Assembly: GCF_042743185.1 (NCBI RefSeq)
Contig: NZ_JBHYMS010000041.1
Coordinates: forward strand, 8,466 to 72,465
Source: Inquilinus sp042743185
GTDB lineage: Bacteria > Pseudomonadota > Alphaproteobacteria > DSM-16000 > Inquilinaceae
DNA length: 64,000 bases
Direction of reading: 5' to 3'
This document shows, piece by piece, positions 1 to 8,669 of this stretch; positions within the stretch are counted from its first letter, which is position 1, and the number at the start of each line of letters is the position of its first letter. The notes under the pieces are model-generated. The model was given only the letters and a program-made list of their open reading frames with translations, was not told the DNA's origin and made no database searches. A program made the position numbers and the translations under genes.

Positions 1-233
1 CGGCGCGGGTGTTCCGGGTGCTGGACGGCACGCTCGGCCGGCGCAGCCACCTGGCCGGCGAGGCCTACGGCATCGCCGACATCATGAGCTGGCCATGGAT
101 CCATGCCGGGCTGGTGCATATCGGCCTCGACCTGGAGGCCAGCCCGAACCTGCGCCGCTGGTACGACGCCGTCGCCGCCCGGCCCGCCGTACAGCGCGGC
201 CTGCGCGTGCCCGTCCTCGGCAGCCGGGATTGA
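1..233 (+). CDS. Glutathione S-transferase, C-terminal part (cut by window edge)
   Basis: The reading frame is open from the first base, so the 5' end lies outside the window. The visible ~77 residues form the last helices of a GST C-terminal domain: GEAYGIADIMSWPW matches the conserved N-capping box (xxxSIADI) of GST helix 6, followed by the typical ending NLRRWYDAVAARPAVQRG. The ending resembles the YghU/YfcG group, like the complete protein at 39872-40747. The N-terminal thioredoxin fold with the catalytic residue is not visible, so substrate cannot be judged. It converges on the LysR gene at 263-1111. Confidence 0.85.
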   Translation, partial: ARVFRVLDGTLGRRSHLAGEAYGIADIMSWPWIHAGLVHIGLDLEASPNLRRWYDAVAARPAVQRGLRVPVLGSRD

Positions 234-262
234 CCGAACGATCGGTCGGAGAATTCGCCGTG

Positions 263-1111
263 CTAGGCGCGCCCCAGCTGTCCGGCCGACTGTCGCAGCG
301 TCTCGGCCAGCGCCCGGGCCGGCTCGGACGGGCCGGCGGTGCAGACCACGAACTCGACCTCCGGCAGCGGCGGCAGCCCGTCCTCCGGCCCGGCGATCCG
401 CAGCCCCGGCCCGATCGCGCTCTGCGGCAGCGGCGTCACCGCCAGCCCGGCCAGGGCCGCGGCGCGGACGCCGGCGACGCTGGGGCTGACATAGGCGATC
501 CGCCACGGCCGCCGGGTTCCGGCCAGCCCCGCCAGAGCCGCCTCCCGGTACGGGCAGGGCTCCGGGAAGAAGGCCAGCGGGATCGGGTCGGGCAGCGGGC
601 CTATATCGACGGCAGCGGCCCAGGCCAGCGGCTCGCGCCAAAGCGTCCAGCCGCGGCCGTCGCCATGGCAGCGGCTGCACAGGATCAGGTCCAGCCGGCC
701 CGTGTCCAGCGCCTGGAACAGCGTGGTGGCGATGCCGACCTCGACCTCGATCCGCACCGCCGGATGCTGCGCCCCGAAGCGCCGCAGCACCTCCGGCAGG
801 CCGGAGCCGGCGACATCCTCCGACGCGCCGATCCGGATTCCTCCGGCCAGCGACGAGGCCGACAGGCTGGCCCGGGCGTCCTGGTTCAGGCGCAGGATGC
901 TGCGGGCATAGCCCAGCAGGGTCTCGCCGGCCTCGGTCAGTGCCACCGACCGGGTGCTGCGCCGCAGCAACGGCCGCCCGGCCTGGTCCTCCAGGCGGCG
1001 GATCTGGGCGCTCACCGTCGACTGGGTGAGGTGGAGGTGCTCCGCGGCCCGGGTGAAGCCCTGCAGCTCCGCCACCGCCACGAAGCTGCGCAGCAGCTCG
1101 GTCTCGAACAT
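263..1111 (-). CDS. LysR-family transcriptional regulator (divergent from azoreductase)
   Basis: A 282-residue protein of normal LysR length. Residues 1-60 are the winged helix-turn-helix (ELLRSFVAVAELQGFTRAAEHLHLTQSTVSAQIRRLE); the rest is a periplasmic-binding-protein-like effector domain. DNA-binding cytosolic regulator; the inducer is unknown. It is transcribed away from the azoreductase gene at 1215 with a ~100-bp AT-richer gap between them, the usual arrangement for a LysR protein controlling both its own and the divergent promoter. Start is the first ATG that gives a complete HTH. Confidence 0.93.
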   Translation of the reverse strand: MFETELLRSFVAVAELQGFTRAAEHLHLTQSTVSAQIRRLEDQAGRPLLRRSTRSVALTEAGETLLGYARSILRLNQDARASLSASSLAGGIRIGASEDVAGSGLPEVLRRFGAQHPAVRIEVEVGIATTLFQALDTGRLDLILCSRCHGDGRGWTLWREPLAWAAAVDIGPLPDPIPLAFFPEPCPYREAALAGLAGTRRPWRIAYVSPSVAGVRAAALAGLAVTPLPQSAIGPGLRIAGPEDGLPPLPEVEFVVCTAGPSEPARALAETLRQSAGQLGRA

Positions 1112-1214
1112 GGCGTCAATATATCGTAGATCGCCATCAATATCATGAGATCTATTCGTTTATCCTCTGAACGCCAAGCCGCTAGCCTGATCCCCATCCC
1201 AGCAGGAGACCCCT
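1112..1214. promoter_or_regulatory. Divergent LysR/azoR promoter region
   Basis: This gap is clearly richer in A+T than its surroundings and holds the repeated word TCAATAT (twice, about 20 bp apart) and ATCGTAGATCGCCAT, which fits the T-N11-A LysR-box form. A purine-rich Shine-Dalgarno run (AGCAGGAGA) precedes the azoreductase ATG. The operator assignment is inferred. Confidence 0.45.
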
Positions 1215-1847
1215 ATGGCACGGCTGCTCTATGTCGAAGCGTCGCCCCGCAAGCAGCGCTCGGCCTCGATCGAGGTCGCGCGCGCCTTCCTCGCCGCCTA
1301 TCGGGCGGCCCATCCCGACGACGAGATCGAGACGCTCGATCTCTGGGCCGCCGACCTGCCGGAATTCGACGGCGCGGCGCTGGAGGCGAAATACGCCGGG
1401 CTCAGCGGCACGCCCCTGACCGAGGCGCAGGAAACGGCCTGGCGCCGGATCCGCGAGCTGGCCCAGCCGTTCCACGCGGCCGACCGGCTGCTCTTCGCCG
1501 TGCCGCTGTGGAACTTCGGCATCCCGTACAGGCTGAAGCACCTGATCGACATCGTGTCGCAGAAGGACGTGCTGTTCTCCTTCACCGAACAGGGCTTCTC
1601 CGGCCTGCTGCCGGGCCGCAAGGCGGCGGTGATCTACGCCCGCGGCCTCGACTACGGCCCCGCGGCCTTCACCCCTGCCGCCGGTTTCGACTTCCAGAGG
1701 CCCTATATGGAGATGTGGCTGCGCTTCATCGGCATCACCGACATCACCGCGATCACGGTCGAGAAGACGCTGTTCGGACCGGAGGTGGACACCGGGGCCC
1801 GGGCCGAGGCGAAGATCTGGGCGGAGGCGGTGGCGAAGACCTTCTGA
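1215..1847 (+). CDS. azoR: FMN-dependent NADH:quinone/azo oxidoreductase (AzoR family)
   Basis: A 210-residue flavodoxin-fold protein, the usual AzoR length. The N-terminus LLYVEASPRKQRSAS is the FMN phosphate-binding loop, and PLWNFGIPYRLKHLID matches the AzoR flavin-binding signature (PM-NF-IP-LK--ID). Members reduce quinones and azo bonds by two-electron transfer from NAD(P)H in the cytosol and protect against electrophilic quinones. The divergent LysR gene suggests induction by an electrophile. Shine-Dalgarno AGGAG lies upstream of the ATG. Confidence 0.9.
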   Translation: MARLLYVEASPRKQRSASIEVARAFLAAYRAAHPDDEIETLDLWAADLPEFDGAALEAKYAGLSGTPLTEAQETAWRRIRELAQPFHAADRLLFAVPLWNFGIPYRLKHLIDIVSQKDVLFSFTEQGFSGLLPGRKAAVIYARGLDYGPAAFTPAAGFDFQRPYMEMWLRFIGITDITAITVEKTLFGPEVDTGARAEAKIWAEAVAKTF

Positions 1848-1926
1848 GGCACCTCTCCGGACGGCTGCGGTGCCGGTTCCTCCCGCTTGCGGTAGGATGG
1901 CCGCAGCCATGATCCGGGAGGGCGCC

Positions 1927-2754
1927 ATGGAGATCGAGCAACAGGTCGCACGTCATTACGGCCGCAGCGGCATCGAGCAGGCGATCCTCGAGGCGCTGCG
2001 GGCCAGCGGCAAGGATGTCGAGCGTCTCGCGCCCGGCGACCTGTCCGGCGCCGACGAGTTCCATCTCGGCTGGCACGCCGCGACGGCGGAACTGGCGCGG
2101 GATCTCGGCCTCGGGCCGGATCTGCATGTGCTGGAGGTCGGCTGCGGCATCGGCGGGCCGGCCCGGCATTTCGCCGCGGCCCATGGCTGCCGGGTCACCG
2201 GCATCGACCTGACGGCGGAGTTCGTCGAGGCGGCGGAGGCCCTGACCCGGCGCTGCGGCTTGGCCGGCCTGGTGTCGTTCCGCCACGGCAGCGCGCTGGC
2301 CATGCCTTTCCCGGACGCGGAATTCGACGCCGCCACCCTGATCCATGTCGGCATGAACATCGCCGACAAGGCGGCGCTGTTCGCCGAGGTGCGGCGGGTG
2401 CTGAAGCCCGGCGCGCGCTTCGGCGTCTACGACATCATGCGGGTGGGCGAGGGCGAGCTGCCCTACCCGATGCCCTGGGCGGCGGTGCCTGACACCAGCT
2501 TCGTCGAGCCGCCGGAGACCTATCGCCGGCTGTTGGACGAAACCGGCTTCACCATCGAGGCGGAGCACAGCCGGCGTGACCTGGCGCTCCGGCTCGGCCG
2601 CGAGATGCGGGAACGGGCGGCCATTGAGGGCGCCCCGCCGCTCGGCCTGCACCTGCTGATGGGGCCGGCGACGCGGGAGCGCATCGGCAATGTCATGGCG
2701 GCCCTGGAGCACGGCCTGATCGCGCCGACCGAGATCATCGCCCGCGCCGGCTGA
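1927..2754 (+). CDS. Class I SAM-dependent methyltransferase
   Basis: 275 residues from the ATG preceded by GGGAGG; an in-frame ATG at 1909 lacks such a site. Motif I LEVGCGIGGPARHFA (about residues 70-85), acidic strand-2 end VTGIDLT and the FPDAEFDAATLIHV post-motif place it among small-molecule methyltransferases of the UbiE/sarcosine-dimethylglycine type. Around residues 100-200 are the methyl-transfer core strands; the C-terminus is a helical cap. The acceptor cannot be read from sequence. It follows azoR by about 80 bp on the same strand and may be co-transcribed. Confidence 0.85.
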   Translation: MEIEQQVARHYGRSGIEQAILEALRASGKDVERLAPGDLSGADEFHLGWHAATAELARDLGLGPDLHVLEVGCGIGGPARHFAAAHGCRVTGIDLTAEFVEAAEALTRRCGLAGLVSFRHGSALAMPFPDAEFDAATLIHVGMNIADKAALFAEVRRVLKPGARFGVYDIMRVGEGELPYPMPWAAVPDTSFVEPPETYRRLLDETGFTIEAEHSRRDLALRLGREMRERAAIEGAPPLGLHLLMGPATRERIGNVMAALEHGLIAPTEIIARAG

Positions 2755-2795
2755 GCCGGCTGCCGGCATTGGGGTCTAGCGCAGTCACTTCCGAT

Positions 2796-2816
2796 ATGAT
2801 TTCATAATGAAATCAT
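2796..2816. promoter_or_regulatory. Perfect 21-bp palindrome, probable MarR operator
   Basis: Two 10-bp arms, ATGATTTCAT and ATGAAATCAT, separated by one A form a perfect inverted repeat 20 bp before the MarR start codon. Length, AT-rich sequence and position are typical of autoregulatory MarR operators, so the downstream regulator probably represses its own operon with the EamA exporter. Confidence 0.75.
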
Positions 2817-2835
2817 TTTGCGATCGGAATCCGCA

Positions 2836-3357
2836 ATGACCTCGTCCTCCGCCGTTCCCGTCCTGGAGCTCGGCCGCTGGCTGCCCTACCGGATGTTCGT
2901 GGTCGCCGGGCGGGTGGCGGAGCTGCTGGAGAGCTTCTACGGCCCGCGCTGGGGCCTGGGGCTGCCGGCCTGGCGCATCCTGGCGGTGGTGGCCGACCGG
3001 CCGGGCGTCAGCGCCCGGGAGATCGCGCGGGCCTGCGGCCTCGACGCGGTCGCGGTCAGCCGCGGCATCGCCCAGCTCGCCGCCCTCGGCTTCGCCCGGC
3101 GCGAAGCCGGGCAGCAGGACCGGCGCTACGCCTCGGTGACGCTGACGCCGGAGGGCGAGGCCGCCTTCGCCGAGATCGCGGCCCTGGCGCGGGCGATCGA
3201 GGCCCGGCTGCTGGCGGCGCTGCCGGAGGAGGAGCGGGCGGCGCTGGACCGCGCCCTTGACCGGCTCGACACCGCCAGCGGCAAGATCGCGGGCGCCGGC
3301 TGGCGGGCGCTGCTGACCGAGGCTGCCGGCGCCCCGCCCAGCGAGACCGAAGCGTGA
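2836..3357 (+). CDS. MarR-family transcriptional regulator
   Basis: 173 residues from ATG 2836; a TTG six codons earlier overlaps the operator flank and is less likely. Residues about 30-115 are a winged helix-turn-helix: WRILAVVADRPGVSAREIARACGLDAVAVSRGIAQLAALGFARRE with the wing DRRYASVTLTPEG. Flanking helices form the dimer interface. It is a cytosolic ligand-responsive repressor, probably acting on the palindrome at 2796-2816. Its stop codon overlaps the GTG start of the EamA exporter, so the two are translationally coupled, and export of the inducing compound is a reasonable guess. Confidence 0.92.
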   Translation: MTSSSAVPVLELGRWLPYRMFVVAGRVAELLESFYGPRWGLGLPAWRILAVVADRPGVSAREIARACGLDAVAVSRGIAQLAALGFARREAGQQDRRYASVTLTPEGEAAFAEIAALARAIEARLLAALPEEERAALDRALDRLDTASGKIAGAGWRALLTEAAGAPPSETEA

Positions 3358-4217
3358 CCGCGATCCTGTTCCTGGCCACCGCACTCCTCTGGGGTGGCGG
3401 CGCGCTCGCCACCGCGCTGCAGGCCGGGCCGGTGGCGGCCACCGTCTCGGTCGGCTACCGCATGGCCGCGGCCGGCCTGTTGATGCTGGCCCTCGGCGCC
3501 GCCACCGGCACCCGGCTGCGGCTGGCCCGGGCCGACCTGCCCTGGGTGCTGCTGCAGGGCGTGCTGTTCTTCGGCCTCGCCTTCATCGCCTTCTACCAGG
3601 CCACAAGGCTGATCCCGAGCGGCCTGGCGGCGCTGGTTCTGTCGCTCTCCGCCGTCTTCGCCGGGCTGCTCGGCCGCGTCTTCCTCGGCACGGCGCTGAC
3701 GCCGCAGCTCTGGGCCGGGCTCGGCTGCGGCGTGCTCGGCCTCGCCATCGTCTTCGGCGGCGATCTCGGCGCGGTGGCGGCGGACGGGCGCAGCTTGACG
3801 GGATTCGCCTGGGCGGCGCTCGCGGCCCTGGCCACGGCCGGCGGCACCATCCTCGGCGCCCGCAACCAGAAGCGCGGCATCCCGATCCAGGCGGTGATGG
3901 GCTGGGGCGCCCTGACCGGCGCTGCCGCCGCCTTCGCCTGGTCGGCCGCTGCCGGCTCGGCCTTCGCGATCGACACATCGGCGCGCTATCTCGGCAGCCT
4001 GGCCTATCTCGCCGTCGCCGCCTCCTGCATCACCTTCCTGATGTATTTCGACCTGGTCCGCCGCATCGGCCCGGCCCGCACCGCCTATACCCTGGCGCTG
4101 GTGCCGGTGGTCGCGCTGGCGCTGTCGGCCGGCTTCGAAGGCCTCGCCCTCGGCCCCGGCCTGCTGCTCGGTGCCGCGGCGATCCTCTGCGGCAACGTCC
4201 TGGTGCTGCGGGGTTAG
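3354..4217 (+). CDS. EamA/DMT-family transporter
   Basis: 287 residues, almost entirely hydrophobic, with about ten predicted membrane helices in two EamA repeats (roughly residues 1-140 and 150-287). Typical of drug/metabolite inner-membrane exporters (RhaT/EamA group) for amino acids or small toxic metabolites. The GTG start lies in the last codons of marR (GTGA overlap). Substrate unknown; the MarR partner implies it responds to a small molecule. Confidence 0.9.
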   Translation: MTAILFLATALLWGGGALATALQAGPVAATVSVGYRMAAAGLLMLALGAATGTRLRLARADLPWVLLQGVLFFGLAFIAFYQATRLIPSGLAALVLSLSAVFAGLLGRVFLGTALTPQLWAGLGCGVLGLAIVFGGDLGAVAADGRSLTGFAWAALAALATAGGTILGARNQKRGIPIQAVMGWGALTGAAAAFAWSAAAGSAFAIDTSARYLGSLAYLAVAASCITFLMYFDLVRRIGPARTAYTLALVPVVALALSAGFEGLALGPGLLLGAAAILCGNVLVLRG

Positions 4218-5116
4218 CTCCGGAGGGTTGGGTCGGCCCGCAGCCCCTCGGCCAGAAAGTCGACCAGAGCCCGCACCCGGGCGGAGGCGCGGCGGCCCTC
4301 CTGGTGCACGACATGGATCGGGATCGGCGGCGGCTCGAACTCCTCCATCAGGACCACCAGCTCCCCGGCCCGGATGGCCGCCGCCGCCTGATAGGACATC
4401 ACCCGGGTCAGGCCGCGCCCGGCCACCGCGGCCGCCACCGCGACATCGGCCTGGTTGACGATCAGCCGGGACCCCGGTGTGATCGTCTCGGTCTGATGGC
4501 CGCGATGGAAGGTCCAGTCCCGCATCGTCGAGCCTTGTAAGAACGGGATCGCCTCGTGCTCCGCCAGCTCGGCCGGGCTGCGCGGCGTGCCGTGCGCCGC
4601 GATATAGGCGGGCGAGGCGCAGACCACCCGCCGCACCGAGCCGACGCGGATGGCGCTGAGGCCGGAATCGGGCAGCTCGGCGATGCGCACGGCGACGTCG
4701 TAGCCCTCCTCGGCCAGATGGACGATGCGGTCGATGAAGAAGCTGCGCACCACCAGCCCGGGATAGCGGCCGGCGACCTCAAACAGCACCGGCGCCACAT
4801 GCAGCCGGCCGAACAGCACCGGGGCCGTGACCGCGACCGGGCCGCGCGGCTCGGCATGCAGCCCGGCCGCCGCGGCCTCGGCCTCCTCGACCTCGGCCAG
4901 GATGCGGCGGCAATCCTCCAGGAAGCGCGTGCCGGCCTCGGTCAGCCGCACGATCCGGGTGGTCCGGTGCAGCAGGCGGGCGCCGATCCGCTCCTCCACC
5001 GCCGCCACGGCGCGGGTCACGGCCGGCGGCGACAGGGCCAGGCGCCGGGCCGCCGGGGCGAAGCCGCCGGCCTCGGCCACGGCGACGAAGATGCGCATGC
5101 TGTCCAGCCGGTCCAT
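4214..5116 (-). CDS. LysR-family transcriptional regulator (divergent from GST)
   Basis: 300 residues starting at MDRLDSMRIFVAVAEAGGF; the open frame continues far upstream on the same strand but that part is a shadow of the flavoprotein gene. HTH at residues 1-60 (FAPAARRLALSPPAVTRAVAAVEERIG). The LHRTTRIVRLTEAG linker and effector domain are of the AaeR/PecT-like LysR subgroup. It diverges from the GST gene at 5225 and so probably controls it and the downstream flavoprotein. It ends next to the EamA exporter gene, tail to tail. Confidence 0.92.
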   Translation of the reverse strand: MDRLDSMRIFVAVAEAGGFAPAARRLALSPPAVTRAVAAVEERIGARLLHRTTRIVRLTEAGTRFLEDCRRILAEVEEAEAAAAGLHAEPRGPVAVTAPVLFGRLHVAPVLFEVAGRYPGLVVRSFFIDRIVHLAEEGYDVAVRIAELPDSGLSAIRVGSVRRVVCASPAYIAAHGTPRSPAELAEHEAIPFLQGSTMRDWTFHRGHQTETITPGSRLIVNQADVAVAAAVAGRGLTRVMSYQAAAAIRAGELVVLMEEFEPPPIPIHVVHQEGRRASARVRALVDFLAEGLRADPTLRS

Positions 5117-5224
5117 CGGATTATTCCGCAGATTGAAACGGTGATCTGTCAAGCATGGGTATTCTTCACAAATGGAGGAATGGGCATCTTGGTGGGCGAG
5201 CTCTCCATCCGAAAGGACGCCGCC

Positions 5225-5854
5225 ATGCCGCTCCCCGCCCAGCCCATCCGCCTCTACCGCTTCGGCCTGTCCGGCCATTCCCACCGGGTCGAGCTGTTCC
5301 TGTCGCTGCTGGGCCTGCCCTTCGAGGCGGTCGACGTCGACCTGAAGGGCGGCGAGCACAAGACTCCGGACTTCCTGGCGCGCAGCCCGTTCGGCCAGGT
5401 GCCGGCGATCGAGGACGGCGATGTCGCCCTGGCCGACAGCAACGCCATCCTGGTCTACCTCGCCAGCCGCTATGACGAGGCCGGGCGTTGGCTGCCGCGC
5501 GACCCGCTGGCCGCGGCGGAGGTGCAGCGCTGGCTGTCCGTCGCCGCCGGCTTCCTTGCCTATGGCCCGGCGGCGGCGCGCTTGGTCACCGTGTTCAAGG
5601 CCCAGCTGGACCATGAACGCGCCAAGGCGATCGCCGCCCGCCTCTACGGGGTGATGGAGGCGCATCTGGCCCGGGGCGGCTTCCTGGCCGGGCCGCAGCC
5701 GACCATCGCCGACGTCGCGAACTACACCTACACCGCGGTGGCGCCGGAAGGCGGAGTCTCGCTGCAGCCCTATCCCAGCATCCGCGCCTGGCTCGCCCGG
5801 GTCGAGGCGCTCCCCGGCTTCGTGCCGATGCCGCGCAGCGTCGTGGCCGCCTGA
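5225..5854 (+). CDS. Glutathione S-transferase family protein
   Basis: 209 residues. The N-terminal thioredoxin-like domain (residues 8-85) starts IRLYRFGLSGHSHRVELFLSLLGLPFE, with FGQVPAIEDGDVALADSNAILVYLA carrying the cis-proline and the Glu/Asp-Ser glutathione-binding motif. The C-terminal all-helical domain (95-209) contains the TIADVANYTY box. A Ser in SGHSHRV is the likely glutathione-activating residue. AAAGGACG precedes the ATG. It lies 24 bp before a flavin/ferredoxin-reductase fusion gene and divergent to a LysR gene, a recurrent three-gene electrophile-response arrangement in proteobacteria. Confidence 0.92.
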   Translation: MPLPAQPIRLYRFGLSGHSHRVELFLSLLGLPFEAVDVDLKGGEHKTPDFLARSPFGQVPAIEDGDVALADSNAILVYLASRYDEAGRWLPRDPLAAAEVQRWLSVAAGFLAYGPAAARLVTVFKAQLDHERAKAIAARLYGVMEAHLARGGFLAGPQPTIADVANYTYTAVAPEGGVSLQPYPSIRAWLARVEALPGFVPMPRSVVAA

Positions 5855-5878
5855 AAGCCGTCCGCATCCAGGTGCATC

Positions 5879-7990
5879 ATGCCCGATACCGTCACCATCC
5901 CCGCGCCGCTGCCCGGCTGGCCTCATGACGAGCCGCCCTTCCACCCGGGCGAGCTGGCCGCCCAGGCCCGGGCCGGGGTGCGCGAGCGGATGGCGCCGGC
6001 CGGCCGTCGGGCGATCCGCGGCATCATGCCGGACCAGCATCGCGACTTCTTCGCCATGCTGCCCTTCATCGTGGTCGGCAGCCTCGACCGGCAGGGCCGG
6101 CCCTGGGCCTCGGTCCTGTCCGGCCGGCCGGGTTTCCTCTCCTCGCCCGATCCGCGGACGCTCATTGTGGCGGCCCGGCCGGCCTATGGCGACCCGCTGG
6201 GCGACAACCTGGCTGCCGGAGCGCCCATCGCGCTGCTCGGCATCCAGCTCGAGACGCGGCGGCGCAACCGGATGAACGGCACCGTCACCGAATGGGCCGA
6301 CGGCCGTTTCGCCGTCACGGTCGGGCAGAGCTTCGGCAACTGCCCGCAATACATCCAGGCGCGCAGACCGAGCTTCGTCGCCGAGCCGGACAGCCTGGGC
6401 GAGCCGCGGCCGGTCCACGCCGAGGGGCCGGTGCTGTCGCCGCGGGCGGCGGCGCTGGTCGTGGCGGCCGACACCTTCTTTATCGCCACGCGTTCTGCCG
6501 ACGCCGGTGAAGGCGAGGCGCCCTCCGAGGGCGTCGACGTCTCGCATCGCGGCGGCCGGCCCGGCTTCGTCCGCGTGGCGGAGGAGGGCGGGCAGACGGT
6601 TCTGACCGCGCCGGACTTCGTCGGCAACTTCTACTTCAACACCTTCGGCAACATCGAGGCCGACCCGCGCGCCGCCTTGGTCTTCGTCGATTTCGACACC
6701 GGCGGCGTGCTGCTGCTGACCGGCACCGCGGAGGTGGTGTGGGACGGGCCGGAGGTCGCGTCCTTCGCCGGGGCGGAGCGGCTGCTGCGGTTCCGGCTGG
6801 AGGAGGGGCGGTGGATCGAGGATGCGGTGCCGCTGCGCTGGTCGGCGCCAGAGCAGGCGCCGCAGCTCGCCGCCACCGGCACCTGGGAGGAGGCCGGCCG
6901 GGCGGCGAGGGCCGAGGCTTCGCGCAACACGCTGCGCCCCCTCACCGTGACCCGGATCGTGGACGAGAGCGCGACCATCCGCTCCTTCATCCTGGAGCCG
7001 GCGGACCGCGGCAGCGTCGTCGCCCACCGGCCCGGCCAGTTCCTGCCGATCGCGCTCGACATCCCGGGCCGCGACCAGCCGGTCCGGCGCACCTACACCC
7101 TGTCCGACGCGGCGGACGGGCGCAGCTACCGGATCAGCGTCAAGCGTGAGGCGGGACCCGACGGGCCTGGCCTCGCCAGCCATTGGCTGCACGATCATGT
7201 CCGGGTCGGCGATACGATCCGGGCCCTGGCGCCGCGCGGCGACTTCGTGCTCGACGCCGACAGCCGCCGGCCGGTGCTGCTGCTCTCGGCCGGGGTCGGG
7301 GTTACCCCGATGATCGCCATGCTGAACCACCTCGTCGGCCGCAACCCGGACCGGCTGCGCCACCCCGGCCGCGGCCTCTGGTTCGTCCACGCCGCGCGCG
7401 ATGGGGCCGAGCATGCCTTCGCCGCCCATATCCGCGCCCTGGCGGCGCGGGCGCCGACCCTGGCCGTCCATGTCCGCTACAGCCGGCCGCGGCCGCAGGA
7501 CGTCCAGGGCCGCGACTACGACGATGCCGGCCGCATCGACGCCGCGCTGCTGCGCCGGCTGCTGCCGCTCGACGACTACGACGTCTATCTCTGCGGCCCA
7601 GCCGGCTTCATGCAGGCGATGCGCGAGGTGCTGGCGGGCCTCGGCGTACGGCCGGAGCGGATCCGCAGCGAGGCCTTCGCGGCGGGTTCGGCCGCTCCGG
7701 CGGCCCAGGCCGCGCTGCCGCCGGCGGTGACCGAGGCGGAGGTCGAGTTCCGCGCCTCCGGCCGCCGCGCCGCCTGGGATCCATCAAAAGGCTCGCTGCT
7801 CGACCTCGCCGAAGCGGCCGGGATCGAGGCGCCATGGAGCTGCCGCACCGGCCTGTGCGGCACCTGCGCCGCGCGGGTGGCGGAGGGCACGGTGACCTAT
7901 GCCGAGCCGCCCGCCGGCGCGCCCGAACCGGGCCAGGCGCTAGTCTGCTGCGCCGTGCCCGCCAGCGGCCGGGTGGTGCTGGAGCTGTAG
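5879..7990 (+). CDS. PNPOx-like flavin-binding / ferredoxin reductase / [2Fe-2S] fusion protein
   Basis: 703 residues with three modules. About 40-330: pyridoxamine-5'-phosphate-oxidase-like split-barrel (FAMLPFIVVGSLDRQGRPWASVLSG), a flavin-binding fold. About 350-610: FAD/NAD(P) ferredoxin-reductase (RRTYTLSD for flavin, LLSAGVGVTPMIAML and VYLCGPAGFMQAM for nucleotide). About 625-703: plant-type ferredoxin with SCRTGLCGTC and a later Cys (CCAVP), the four-Cys [2Fe-2S] set. The order predicts electrons flowing from NAD(P)H through FAD to the cluster and perhaps to the split barrel. The physiological acceptor is unknown. Probably co-transcribed with the upstream GST. Confidence 0.88.
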   Translation: MPDTVTIPAPLPGWPHDEPPFHPGELAAQARAGVRERMAPAGRRAIRGIMPDQHRDFFAMLPFIVVGSLDRQGRPWASVLSGRPGFLSSPDPRTLIVAARPAYGDPLGDNLAAGAPIALLGIQLETRRRNRMNGTVTEWADGRFAVTVGQSFGNCPQYIQARRPSFVAEPDSLGEPRPVHAEGPVLSPRAAALVVAADTFFIATRSADAGEGEAPSEGVDVSHRGGRPGFVRVAEEGGQTVLTAPDFVGNFYFNTFGNIEADPRAALVFVDFDTGGVLLLTGTAEVVWDGPEVASFAGAERLLRFRLEEGRWIEDAVPLRWSAPEQAPQLAATGTWEEAGRAARAEASRNTLRPLTVTRIVDESATIRSFILEPADRGSVVAHRPGQFLPIALDIPGRDQPVRRTYTLSDAADGRSYRISVKREAGPDGPGLASHWLHDHVRVGDTIRALAPRGDFVLDADSRRPVLLLSAGVGVTPMIAMLNHLVGRNPDRLRHPGRGLWFVHAARDGAEHAFAAHIRALAARAPTLAVHVRYSRPRPQDVQGRDYDDAGRIDAALLRRLLPLDDYDVYLCGPAGFMQAMREVLAGLGVRPERIRSEAFAAGSAAPAAQAALPPAVTEAEVEFRASGRRAAWDPSKGSLLDLAEAAGIEAPWSCRTGLCGTCAARVAEGTVTYAEPPAGAPEPGQALVCCAVPASGRVVLEL

Positions 7991-8078
7991 GCCCGGATTT
8001 CTCTCAAATCCGGAACCAAATCCTGCCCTCATGCGTTCGATCGGTCCTGTGGGTGGGGGAGCGCCTCGGCGCATCGGC

Positions 8079-8669
8079 ATGTCGCTCGGACAAGGGCTCG
8101 ACGGATTGAAGAGCAGGACCGTGGTCTGGCTGACCACGGGCATCGGCGGCTTCCTGGCCGCTGGGGTGGCCCTGGTCATGACCATCGCCTCCTACCGCAC
8201 CGACCAGCCGGTGCCGAAGCTGGCGCTCGGCGCGCCGATCGAGGCCGGGGAGTGGCGTTTCGTGCCGCTTTCCGCGCGGATCGCCACCACCACCCCCGAC
8301 GGGCGGAAGGTCCGGGACGGGCAGAAGGCGCTGGTGGTGGAGATGGAGCTGACCAACCGCACCGCCGCCTCCAGCAACAGCTTCGCCCGCCTGCTGACCC
8401 TGGATCCATCGGTCGGCGCCGATGACCGGCCGACCTACATGCTGCTGCGCGACCAGGACCTGCTGTGGGAGGTGCATCCGAACATGACGGAGCGGGTGGC
8501 GGCGGTCTGGACGATGCCGCAGGGCGCAGCGGTGTCGCCGATGCTGACCTTCGCGGTCCACACCTCGGACTACAAGCGGCGCGACAACCTCTGGGGCCAT
8601 TCCGGCTGGTACAACCCGCATGTACTCGGCACCCTCGACATGCCCGTCCTGGCGCCGGATCCGGCATGA
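8079..8669 (+). CDS. Unrecognised single-pass membrane protein, first of a three-gene operon
   Basis: About 196 residues from ATG 8079 (an in-frame ATG at 8031 is possible; neither has a convincing ribosome site). One hydrophobic segment near residues 13-33 (VVWLTTGIGGFLAAGVALVM) is followed by a ~150-residue extracytoplasmic part. That part reads like an Ig-like sandwich: ALVVEMELTNRTAASSNSFARLLTLD resembles the DUF4352 pattern in which a secreted domain has a strand, Asn turn and acidic loop. Its stop overlaps the next start by four bases. Function unknown. Confidence 0.7.
   Translation: MSLGQGLDGLKSRTVVWLTTGIGGFLAAGVALVMTIASYRTDQPVPKLALGAPIEAGEWRFVPLSARIATTTPDGRKVRDGQKALVVEMELTNRTAASSNSFARLLTLDPSVGADDRPTYMLLRDQDLLWEVHPNMTERVAAVWTMPQGAAVSPMLTFAVHTSDYKRRDNLWGHSGWYNPHVLGTLDMPVLAPDPA

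Noticed and set aside
5117..7471. N-terminal extension of the LysR frame on the minus strand through the flavoprotein gene
   Set aside because: LysR homology begins at MDRLDS; the extension is antisense to a clear three-domain protein.
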